From Thermogutta sp. (GTDB lineage Bacteria > Planctomycetota > Planctomycetia > Pirellulales > Thermoguttaceae): a DNA stretch of 13,546 nt. Shown here piece by piece: positions 7,739 to 13,546 of this stretch (positions are counted from its first letter, which is position 1; the number at the start of each line of letters is the position of its first letter). Made by a program: the position numbers and the translations under genes. The stretch covers positions 1 through 13,546 of the forward strand of contig NZ_JACIYL010000029.1 in the NCBI RefSeq assembly GCF_014359955.1. Direction: 5' to 3'. The notes under the pieces were generated by a model. The model ran no database searches, was not told the origin of the DNA, and saw only the letters and a program-made list of their open reading frames with translations.

Positions 7739-8674
7739 ATGGACCAGACCGATTTCTTGAAGGCCAAGCTGCTGGAATGTCTGGGTGGGCCATGGCCCTC
7801 GCCCTGCTCTCTCGAACCCGAGTGGGGCCAGCCAGTGCGGCGAGATGGCTACACGATCACGCGTGTGACCTACCAGGTGGAGCCGAACGACCGGGTTCCC
7901 GCGCTCCTCCTGGTCCCTGACGGAGTGAACGAGCACAATCCCGCACCGGGCATTCTGGTGTGGCATCAGCACAACGGTGAGTGGCATCTCGGGAAGAGCG
8001 AGCCGGCGGGGCTGGCCGGCAATCCGATGCACCACACGGGGGTAGCACTGGTCAAGGAAGGTTACGTCGTCCTCTGTCCCGATGCGCTGTGCTTCGAGGA
8101 GCGCCAGTCACCATATCTGAAGGGCGGAGACTATGAACGATTTATCTTCCTGAAGTACGTGGTCGAGGGGAAGTGTCTCGCCTGGAAAAATATTCTCGAC
8201 ATGCGGCGGGCGGTGGACTTCATAAGCTCGTTGCCTTTTGTGGATGATTCCCGGTTGGGATGCTACGGCCATTCCATGGGCTCCACATTCACATGGCTCA
8301 TAGGCCCGTGGGAGGAGCGGCTGGTGTGCCTGGTGGGAAACTGCTGCCTGCCCACCTACAAGGCCATTCACCGCAAACATCTGCTCCACTGTTTTCCCAA
8401 CTTCATCCCCGGTTGGCTGCGTTACGGAGATACGCCCCACATTGCCGGGTTGATTGCACCGCGGCCGCTGCTTCTCAATTTCGGCGAACTCGACGAAGGC
8501 AGCCCGATTGAGGAAGTTCGCGAGGGAGTTGAAATCATCCGTGCTTTTTATGAGAGGGCAGGGGCGGGGGACAATTTCAGCGTGTTTATTCAACCGGGCG
8601 TGGGACACGTTCTCTCAGAAGAAATGTGGGAACGCACAAAGACCTGGTTTGCGCGACATTTGAAGCGTGGGTGA
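7739..8674 (+). CDS. Alpha/beta hydrolase, dienelactone hydrolase / acetyl-esterase type
   Basis: A 311-residue single-domain hydrolase, apparently cytosolic (no signal peptide). Seen directly: the nucleophile elbow GCYGHSMGS with Ser179, a candidate acid Asp252 in LLLNFGELDEGSP, and the base His290 in QPGVGHVLSEE, in the order and spacing of the fold. The oxyanion strand region ILVWHQHNGEWHLGKSEPAG (72-91) resembles planctomycete acetyl xylan esterase or dienelactone hydrolase-like proteins. It would hydrolyse an ester or similar bond; the substrate cannot be read from the sequence. The start is ATG 7739 because an in-frame TAG lies at 7727-7729; the purine-rich AGAGGAG is about 14 bases upstream, farther than usual. 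It follows the YdjY lipoprotein and meets uvrC tail to tail with 20 bases between stops. Confidence 0.88.
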   Translation: MDQTDFLKAKLLECLGGPWPSPCSLEPEWGQPVRRDGYTITRVTYQVEPNDRVPALLLVPDGVNEHNPAPGILVWHQHNGEWHLGKSEPAGLAGNPMHHTGVALVKEGYVVLCPDALCFEERQSPYLKGGDYERFIFLKYVVEGKCLAWKNILDMRRAVDFISSLPFVDDSRLGCYGHSMGSTFTWLIGPWEERLVCLVGNCCLPTYKAIHRKHLLHCFPNFIPGWLRYGDTPHIAGLIAPRPLLLNFGELDEGSPIEEVREGVEIIRAFYERAGAGDNFSVFIQPGVGHVLSEEMWERTKTWFARHLKRG

Positions 8675-8694
8675 TTTCAGAGATTCAATTCCAT

Positions 8695-10035
8695 TCACGG
8701 GTTTTTTTCCTCACCAAGTGTGGATTTCCGGCGGAGGATATGGTGGTAGTGCTGGGCGAAGCGGTGGGCTTCGTCTCGCACATACTGAAGCAGCCGAAGG
8801 GCGAAGGAATGCCGACTCAGGCGAAGCGGTTCGTCCCTTCCCGGTACAAAGACCTCCTCTTCTCGCTTGGCCAGGGAGATGAACACCGGGCGGGGACCGT
8901 CCCATTGCTCCAGAGCGGAAAGGGCCGCGTGGAGCTGGCCTTTGCCACCATCAATGAGAAAGATGTCTGGCGGAGATTCATCCTCCTCGCGCAGTCTGCG
9001 GAACCTTCGATGGACAACCTCGCGAATGGCCGCGTAATCGTCGATCCCCTCCACCGTCTGGATCCGATAGCGTTTGTAACCGGGTTTGAAGGGCAGGCCG
9101 TCGATGAAGCGGACCAGGCTGGCCACCATCTCGGACCCGGAAAGGTGGGCGATATCCACGCCTTCAATCGTTCGCGGGGGCTGGGTCAGCTTCAGCACAC
9201 GCTGAAGTCCTGCCAGACCTTTTCTGGGATCCACATGAAAAACCTCGGGCTGCACATGGACGTCGATCTTGCCCCGCTCGTCCAGCTTCTCGAGGTACTC
9301 GATTTCATCCCGCAACCGGGCCGCTTCTTCGAACCGCAGGGCTTCTGCCGCCTCTTTCATCTCTCGCCGCAGGTCTCTCAGAAGCCCTTCTTTGTCTCCT
9401 TCCAGGAATCGCTGTAGCCGTCGGATGTCTTTGCGATATTCCTCCTTGGAAATCCGCAGGTTACAGGGCGCGGTGCACTGGTTGATGGCGGCCAGAAGGC
9501 AGGGGCGGAAATGCCGCCACCGCGGATCGTCTTCTCGTATGTCAAGCTGGCACGTACGGAATTTGAAAATCTTTTGCAGGACCTGAATCGCCCCGCGCAG
9601 CACACGGGGGCTCGTGAAGGGCCCATAAAGCTTGGTGCCGCGCTCCTGCGGTTCCCGTGTGAACACGACCCGCGGGAAATCTTCGCGGATATAAATTTCC
9701 AGGTAGGGAAACGTTTTGTCGTCTTTGAGCTCGCGATTGTATTTTGGTTGAATATCCTTGATGAGCCGTGCTTCCATGAGCACGGCATCCACTTCGCTTT
9801 CCGCCTCGATATAATCGATGTCCCGGATTTCCTGCACCAGTTTTGCCGTGCGCGGGTCCTCGGCGGCGGCCTTGAGAAAGTAGCTGCTCGCGCGATTGCG
9901 GAGGTCTTTGGCCTTCCCGATGTAAATGACCCGACCGGCCTCATCTTTCATGAGGTAGACGCCGGGTTTGTGCGGAAAGCTCTTGACCTTTAAAGCTGCC
10001 GGAGAGCGTGTGTGATCCGCTTCCTTGGACGCCAT
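8695..10035 (-). CDS. uvrC: Excinuclease ABC subunit C, short form without the HhH tail
   Basis: A 446-residue UvrC; most are about 600. UvrC joins the UvrB-DNA complex in nucleotide excision repair and cuts on both sides of the lesion. Domains seen: GIY-YIG nuclease (20-100; GVY 25-27, YIG 38-40, catalytic-type R46 and E88); Cys162, 179, 187 and 191 in TCQLD...RPCL...QCTAPC, matching the reported Fe-S cysteines of UvrC; a UVR motif (about 212-247); and the RNase H-like nuclease with D294 (GVDIAH), D332/D333 (GIDDYA), D362 (LIDGGKGQ) and H424 (DEAHRFA). The protein stops right after that domain (RRKSTLGEEKNP), where other UvrCs continue into tandem helix-hairpin-helix motifs. The other frames beyond the stop show no HhH. 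Start: ATG at 10035, supported by GGAGGTG 7 bases upstream and by alignment to the family; the frame is open further to 10497, but that is not UvrC-like. Confidence 0.95.
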   Translation of the reverse strand: MASKEADHTRSPAALKVKSFPHKPGVYLMKDEAGRVIYIGKAKDLRNRASSYFLKAAAEDPRTAKLVQEIRDIDYIEAESEVDAVLMEARLIKDIQPKYNRELKDDKTFPYLEIYIREDFPRVVFTREPQERGTKLYGPFTSPRVLRGAIQVLQKIFKFRTCQLDIREDDPRWRHFRPCLLAAINQCTAPCNLRISKEEYRKDIRRLQRFLEGDKEGLLRDLRREMKEAAEALRFEEAARLRDEIEYLEKLDERGKIDVHVQPEVFHVDPRKGLAGLQRVLKLTQPPRTIEGVDIAHLSGSEMVASLVRFIDGLPFKPGYKRYRIQTVEGIDDYAAIREVVHRRFRRLREEDESPPDIFLIDGGKGQLHAALSALEQWDGPRPVFISLAKREEEVFVPGRDEPLRLSRHSFALRLLQYVRDEAHRFAQHYHHILRRKSTLGEEKNP

Positions 10036-10042
10036 CGTCGAA

Positions 10043-10049
10043 CACCTCC
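10043..10049 (-). promoter_or_regulatory. Ribosome binding site that fixes the uvrC start
   Basis: GGAGGTG on the minus strand, 7 bases from ATG 10035. It decides the start against the long upstream extension of the same frame. Confidence 0.8.
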
Positions 10050-10066
10050 ATCGGCCCCTGTCCTTG

Positions 10067-10072
10067 ATTATA
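10067..10072 (-). promoter_or_regulatory. uvrC: uvrC -10 element
   Basis: A perfect TATAAT on the minus strand (plus-strand ATTATA). Transcription would start near 10060, leaving a leader of about 25 bases containing the Shine-Dalgarno. No good -35 hexamer is seen at 16-18 bases, so an activator or an atypical -35 may be involved. Confidence 0.5.
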
Positions 10073-10130
10073 CCGGGTGACAGTGGCGGAGACGGCTGAG
10101 CCCGGCCATCCTGTCCGCAGCCAATGTGTA

Positions 10131-10449
10131 TCCTGCGAGCAGGCTCCGCGAGTGCAGGGGGAACCACCCTGCTCTCACCTTGGTGGGGGAACGTCACCGT
10201 CAATAGCCCCACCCACCGGCGCGGTCTTAACGTAAGGGTTGATGAGTCCGGAGCACCCTCGGGTGCCCCCGACGACCTGGGAGGCTGCGCACCAGTCCCG
10301 TGCAAGCCGCGGCCATGACCGGAAAGGCGGGGCGTTGCGGTTATGGCCCCGGCATCTCTCAAAAACGCTGATCTTGCAACTTGATACGCAAATCCCCAAG
10401 AAAGGGGGTGATTGACGGCGCCCAGAGGCAGTGCCGAAGAGCGGCGCTG
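10131..10449 (+). ncRNA. Candidate structured RNA in the uvrC upstream gap
   Basis: A run of consecutive hairpins can be drawn on the plus strand: CCTG/CAGG 10132-10143; GCAGGG/CCCTGC 10154-10172, extended by GAG/CTC past a T-T mismatch; GGTGGGG/CCCCACC 10182-10213; GCACC/GGTGC 10253-10266, with outer GG/CC and GTC/GAC pairs; GAC-TGG/CCAGTC 10274-10297 with a bulged C; a 10-pair stem GGCCATGACC/GGTTATGGCC 10311-10348; and CAGTGCC/GGCGCTG 10429-10449. Two of the pairs are G-T in the DNA sense (10317-10342 and 10432-10446), which are wobble pairs only in a plus-strand transcript. It is not coding in any frame I trust and matches no RNA family I know. It could be a trans-acting RNA or the leader of the small gene at 10567. 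GC-rich DNA forms hairpins by chance, so confidence is low. Confidence 0.25.
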
Positions 10450-10453
10450 TCGC

Positions 10454-10482
10454 TGGTCAAATGAATCGTGAACGATTATCAT
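10454..10482 (+). promoter_or_regulatory. Possible promoter with palindromic operator for the small gene
   Basis: TGGTCA (10454-10459, 4 of 6 to TTGACA) and TATCAT (10477-10482, 5 of 6 to TATAAT) are separated by 17 bases. The spacer contains the perfect dyad AATCGT-GA-ACGATT (10464-10477), placed where a dimeric repressor would block polymerase. The leader would be about 75 bases. The dyad does not match the LexA, Fur or CIRCE sites I know. Confidence 0.35.
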
Positions 10483-10507
10483 AAAAATATGTGTCAATTG
10501 CCGGGAT

Positions 10508-10523
10508 CTGCCGCCGGCGGCAG
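10508..10523. repeat. Perfect 16-base GC palindrome in the small gene's leader
   Basis: CTGCCGCCGGCGGCAG can fold as a 6-pair stem with a CCGG loop. Twenty bases later a run of nine T (10544-10552) is flanked by CTGTT and AACAG, the latter touching the Shine-Dalgarno AGGTGA. The distance from stem to T-run is too long for a standard terminator; an attenuation or start-occlusion role is speculation. Confidence 0.45.
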
Positions 10524-10555
10524 CCCCTCAAAAGTCGGATCTGTTTTTTTTTAAC

Positions 10556-10561
10556 AGGTGA
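10556..10561 (+). promoter_or_regulatory. Ribosome binding site of the small basic protein
   Basis: AGGTGA lies 5 bases before ATG 10567 and supports it over the overlapping in-frame GTG at 10558, which would lie inside the site. Confidence 0.6.
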
Positions 10562-10566
10562 CCGCA

Positions 10567-10878
10567 ATGGCTCGGAAGATCTTGGACCGGAAAGCCCTCC
10601 GTCAGCAGGCGGAGGCGGCAGAGGCGGCTTCCCAGGAGGAAAAATCGAAAGCAAAGTCTTCCCGGAAAAGTCGTCCTAAAGTCAAAAAGGTCGTCAAACG
10701 CATCGCTTTGTGGGGAGTATTCAGCCAGGCCCTCGTCGAAGTGCAGACATTTGATTACGCTCATCGGGAAGATGCCGAGCGCGTGGCACGGGAGCTCTCC
10801 GAAAGCAAGAAAGTTCCCCATTTTGTTCAGCTCGTCAAACGGGAAGTTGAAGTAGAGATGCCGGTGGACGAGGCGTGA
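10567..10878 (+). CDS. Small basic hypothetical protein
   Basis: A 103-residue cytosolic protein. The first 45 residues are helix-prone and strongly charged: MARKILDRKALRQQAEAAEA, then a Lys/Ser/Arg-rich patch (KSKAKSSRKSRPKVKK). Residues 46-93 look like a small folded unit: RIALWGVFSQALVEVQTFDY, then HREDAERVARELSESKK, then VPHFVQLVKREVEVEM, that is, strand-helix-strand. From memory, planctomycete genomes carry similar short proteins of unknown function with the same LDRK start and WGVF motif; this needs a search. The basic half suggests nucleic-acid or ribosome contact (inference). Start ATG 10567 chosen for the Shine-Dalgarno. It is divergent from uvrC, with a possible operator in the gap, and the lipoprotein follows 125 bases later. 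Confidence 0.82.
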   Translation: MARKILDRKALRQQAEAAEAASQEEKSKAKSSRKSRPKVKKVVKRIALWGVFSQALVEVQTFDYAHREDAERVARELSESKKVPHFVQLVKREVEVEMPVDEA

Positions 10879-11003
10879 CCGGTGGCGGATGACCACGTGG
10901 ATGCTGTGTTGTCCGGGTTGGAGCCTTTCCGTCCGCTGCTGTGACAGCGAAGTGGCCCGGGCAAACGTCCCGGCATGGTTCAGCGTACCGAGAGGGCGAG
11001 AGG

Positions 11004-11960
11004 ATGCGATCGCATTATTTTAACCTGCGCCTGATGCAAGTCGCTGTGTTCTGCGTGGCGATCGGGGCACTCGTCCTATCAGGGGGATGCGGGAAATCAC
11101 GTTCCGGCGGCGATAATGAAACGCCCTCCGTTGCCCGACTGGATGTCGGCGAGCTCCCGGGTCTCGGTGATCCCCTTCCACCCCTGGATGAAGGCCGCCT
11201 GGAGATCAGTCCACCGCGTGACTGGGTGGTGTCGCCGCGGTCCAGTCGGTACATTGTTCGATTCCAGGCAGCGGAAGGAAGTCCCTACCCGACCGTGATC
11301 GTAACAGCTCAGGACTGCCAGCAGTTCAAAAACATCGATGCCGGCAATGTGGGCGCGTTTGCCAAGTTCGTCGCCTCGGAGCTGGCTTCCGCGGGCGTCA
11401 AAACCACCGTCAAAACGGGGCAAATTGGCCAGCTTGTCGGGGTCATGTACACCCGGCGGGCGCGGGTGAAAGACGCCCTTGGTGGGATCGTCGATCGGGT
11501 ATTCTTCGATACGGTAGTGGCCGGCCGTCGCTACCAGTTTGAGCTTCGCTCTCCCCCGGAAAACGTGGGCCTTGCCGAGCCCTATTTTCTGGCCATTGTG
11601 CGTGGGGCGAAAATAAGCGGGGTGGGAGAACTGGAAGAAACACTCGCCGCGGAAGAAACTGGGGCCAAATCAGAAAGGAAAAACGGTCCATCGCCTGCCT
11701 CGGGAACTGCTCAACAGCCGAAGAAAGAGGCAGTTGCCGCGCAGAAGGGGGAAAAACCCGTGGAACAGGCGAAAACGACAGAGCAAAAGCCGGAAAAACC
11801 CGTCATCCCGGAAAAGTCCGCCCCTGCCCAGACCGCGGCCCAACAGACCAAGCCGGCCTCTCCGGCAAAGCCGGAGCCATCTCAGCCCGAGGACAGCGGA
11901 AAGAAAAAAGGTAAGTCGGCAGAGGACCTGCTGAAAGAGGTGGACAAACTCCTTCAATGA
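11004..11960 (+). CDS. Putative lipoprotein with Lys/Pro/Gln/Glu-rich tail
   Basis: A 318-residue exported protein. MRSHYFNLRLMQVAVFCVAIGALVL forms a signal sequence ending in LSGGC, with Cys29 the likely lipidated residue. After a short linker a folded region (about 60-210) contains ISPPRDWVVSPRSSRYIVRF, PTVIVTAQDC, FAKFVASELASAGVKTTVKT and DRVFFDTVVAGRRYQFELRS, a pattern of alternating strands and one helix; I do not recognise the fold. Residues 215-302 are low complexity (Ala, Lys, Pro, Gln, Glu), followed by a short amphipathic helix SAEDLLKEVDKLLQ at the C-terminus. AGAGGG 7 bases before ATG 11004 supports this start; the frame is open to 10941 without signal character. Likely a planctomycete envelope protein of unknown role. 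Confidence 0.83.
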   Translation: MRSHYFNLRLMQVAVFCVAIGALVLSGGCGKSRSGGDNETPSVARLDVGELPGLGDPLPPLDEGRLEISPPRDWVVSPRSSRYIVRFQAAEGSPYPTVIVTAQDCQQFKNIDAGNVGAFAKFVASELASAGVKTTVKTGQIGQLVGVMYTRRARVKDALGGIVDRVFFDTVVAGRRYQFELRSPPENVGLAEPYFLAIVRGAKISGVGELEETLAAEETGAKSERKNGPSPASGTAQQPKKEAVAAQKGEKPVEQAKTTEQKPEKPVIPEKSAPAQTAAQQTKPASPAKPEPSQPEDSGKKKGKSAEDLLKEVDKLLQ

Positions 11961-12161
11961 CGGAGGGCACATCGGTGGCGGGGCGGTCGGTGTGGGGCAT
12001 GTAGGTCGCCGGGATATCGACAGACGCCCCTGGTTGAATCACAATGATAAGCAAGCCGCGCTCATGGCTAGAATTGGCGGAACGGCACGGCAGGAGGTGC
12101 CCGGCATTCGGAGGACGGTACCTTGGGCTTGGGGGCATGGAAGGCCGAAGGTGCATTGTCA

Positions 12162-12167
12162 TATAAC
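12162..12167 (+). promoter_or_regulatory. Possible -10 element upstream of the Hsp70 gene
   Basis: TATAAC, one mismatch from TATAAT, 38 bases before ATG 12206. No matching -35 and no CIRCE inverted repeat is seen, so heat-shock control by HrcA is not supported. The rest of 11961-12205 shows nothing recognisable. Confidence 0.25.
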
Positions 12168-12205
12168 AGGTGTCTCTTCAATTGTGTAGGTGGGAAAGGC
12201 CAGCG

Positions 12206-13546
12206 ATGCATTTCGAACCTGGGCATACAGTCGGCATTGACTTGGGAACAACGTTCTCCGCGATCGCTATTCTGGACGACGAAGGACGCCCCCGCGTCAT
12301 TCCCAACGATGACGGAGAAATCGAGACGGCCAGCGTGATCCTGCTGGCGGAGAGCGGCCACGTTATCGTGGGCCCCAACAGAATGCGGGCGGCTATGGAA
12401 GATCCGCAGAATGTGATCGAGCGGATCAAACGATACATGGGCATGCCCGACTATCGCCGTACCTTCGACGGACGGGAAATCTCTCCGGAATTCATTTCGG
12501 CTCTGATTCTCAAAAAGCTGCGTCAGGACGCAGAAAAGCAGATCGGCAAGATTGGCAACGCGGTCATCACCGTACCGTATTACTTCAACGATGCGCGGCG
12601 GAAGGCCACCCAGGATGCGGGGCGGATTGCCGGGCTCAACGTGATCGACATTATGAATGAGCCCACCGCCGCCACGCTGACCTATGCCTATAAAGAGGGA
12701 ATTCTCGGGAACCCGGAAGTCCGGGTCGATAAACCCCGGAAGGTCCTCGTGTACGACCTGGGCGGCGGGACGTTCGACGTGACCGTCGTGGAATACACCC
12801 CCACCCAATTCCGGGTCTTGGCGACCGACGGCGACGTCCAGCTCGGTGGCGTGGACTGGAATGACCGCCTTCTCGACTATGTGGCGGACGCGTTCAAGCA
12901 GCGGCACGGCATCGATCCGCGGGAATCACCCCAGATGATTCAGATCCTGCGGAACGACTGCGACCTGGCCAAAATTGAGCTGTCGGAGAAGACCGAGACG
13001 GTCATCCATTGCCGGTACGAAGGTCGTGCCATCGACGTGCCCATCACCCGCGAGTTGTTCGATCAACTGACGGCTGACCTCCTGCAAAGAACAGCCGACA
13101 CGACGCTCCTTGTGCTGGAAGAGGCGCATGTGCGGCCTGAGGAACTGGAAGCAATTGTGCTGGTGGGCGGCTCCACGTTGATGCCGCAGGTGCCCGCGAT
13201 GATTCGGCGGATCCTCAATCGTGAACCATATCGCGGCATCTCGCCGCACACGGCGGTGGCCGAGGGGGCGGCGATCCACGCGGCAATTCTCGAAGCGAAA
13301 TACCGCGGGGAGCAGAGCGAACTTGCGGAGAGAATCCGGCGACGATTGCAAATGGTGCAACAGGAAAACGTCAACTCGCACGGATTGGGGATCGTGGCTC
13401 TCGATCCGAAGACGGGCAAAACGATCAACCACGTGATGATTCCGCGGAACAGCCGGATTCCCATCGAAGTCCGGCGAATCTTCAAAACCACCAAGGACAA
13501 CCAGGAACGGATCACGGTGCAGGTTCTGGAAGGAGACGCCCCGGAT
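12206..13546 (+). CDS. Hsp70-family chaperone, 5' part
   Basis: The gene runs off the right edge; 447 codons are present without a stop. Hsp70 proteins couple ATP hydrolysis to binding of unfolded peptides in the cytosol. Seen directly: phosphate-1 loop GIDLGTTFS (10-18), VITVPYYFNDARRKATQDA, NEPTAATLTYAY, phosphate-2 loop YDLGGGTFDVT (183-193), QLGGVDWNDRLLDY, and the adenosine motif VLVGGSTLMP (319-328). The nucleotide-binding domain is complete. The following part departs from DnaK: after IHAAILEAKYRGEQSELAE the substrate domain opens with NVNSHGLGIVALDPKTGK in place of DnaK's DVTPLSLGIET, and continues NHVMIPRNSRIPIEVRRIF. This is a paralogue type that planctomycetes carry in several copies, so I do not assign dnaK. 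Start: ATG 12206 with GGGAAAGG about 6 bases upstream. No grpE or dnaJ is in view. Confidence 0.93.
   Translation, partial: MHFEPGHTVGIDLGTTFSAIAILDDEGRPRVIPNDDGEIETASVILLAESGHVIVGPNRMRAAMEDPQNVIERIKRYMGMPDYRRTFDGREISPEFISALILKKLRQDAEKQIGKIGNAVITVPYYFNDARRKATQDAGRIAGLNVIDIMNEPTAATLTYAYKEGILGNPEVRVDKPRKVLVYDLGGGTFDVTVVEYTPTQFRVLATDGDVQLGGVDWNDRLLDYVADAFKQRHGIDPRESPQMIQILRNDCDLAKIELSEKTETVIHCRYEGRAIDVPITRELFDQLTADLLQRTADTTLLVLEEAHVRPEELEAIVLVGGSTLMPQVPAMIRRILNREPYRGISPHTAVAEGAAIHAAILEAKYRGEQSELAERIRRRLQMVQQENVNSHGLGIVALDPKTGKTINHVMIPRNSRIPIEVRRIFKTTKDNQERITVQVLEGDAPD

Noticed and set aside
8695..8712. Frameshift at the run of seven A near the end of uvrC
   Set aside because: The alternative frames downstream give no helix-hairpin-helix sequence and run into the neighbouring hydrolase gene.
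10239..10277. Hammerhead ribozyme core (TTGATGA, a hairpin, then GACC)
   Set aside because: The essential first C of CUGANGA is U, and the GAA after stem II is GAC; no cleavage-site stems could be completed.
10036..10497. N-terminal extension of uvrC by 154 residues in the same open frame
   Set aside because: The extension is Arg/Pro/Gly-rich without UvrC similarity, while ATG 10035 has a strong Shine-Dalgarno and a TATAAT just upstream.

Overview
The window reads as chromosomal DNA from a planctomycete, probably a Pirellulales-type bacterium; a Thermogutta-like lineage is a guess from gene style only. The clues are GC-rich coding sequence, lipoproteins with long low-complexity tails, a YdjY-domain lipoprotein, a large secreted beta-propeller/c-heme protein of the hydrazine synthase alpha-like type, and an Hsp70 paralogue with an unusual substrate-binding part. 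No phage, IS, integrase, tRNA, rRNA or CRISPR array was seen.

Layout. (1) 1-482: 3' half of folD, plus strand. (2) 483-1037: no gene; a possible promoter and several weak hairpins. (3) 1038-1262: infA (IF-1). (4) 1540-2391: an uncharacterised protein with a DHH/MYG1-like metal-binding signature. (5) 2493-5009: the HzsA-like protein with a signal peptide, a TolB-like propeller, the hydrazine synthase alpha middle domain and three CxxCH haem sites. (6) 5079-6032, minus strand: an orphan protein with its own plausible promoter, convergent with gene 5. (7) 6271-7662: lipoprotein with an Ig-like and a YdjY domain, followed by (8) 7739-8674: a secondary-metabolism or sugar-ester type alpha/beta hydrolase. 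(9) 8695-10035, minus: a short UvrC that keeps the nuclease domains and the Fe-S cysteines but has no helix-hairpin-helix tail. (10) 10036-10566: a 531-base divergent gap holding the uvrC promoter, a series of stable hairpins (candidate structured RNA) and a promoter with a palindromic operator. (11) 10567-10878: small basic conserved-looking protein. (12) 11004-11960: lipoprotein with a Lys/Pro/Gln/Glu-rich tail. (13) 12206 to the window end: an Hsp70-family chaperone, open at the right edge.

The genes do not form one pathway. Housekeeping functions (one-carbon metabolism, translation initiation, nucleotide excision repair, chaperone) alternate with envelope or periplasmic proteins typical of planctomycetes. 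The items most worth following up are the HzsA-like haem protein outside an evident anammox cluster, the DHH/MYG1-like protein, the truncated UvrC, and the hairpin-rich gap upstream of the small gene at 10567, where two G-U wobble pairs favour a plus-strand transcript. All family assignments come from motif reading, not from database searches.
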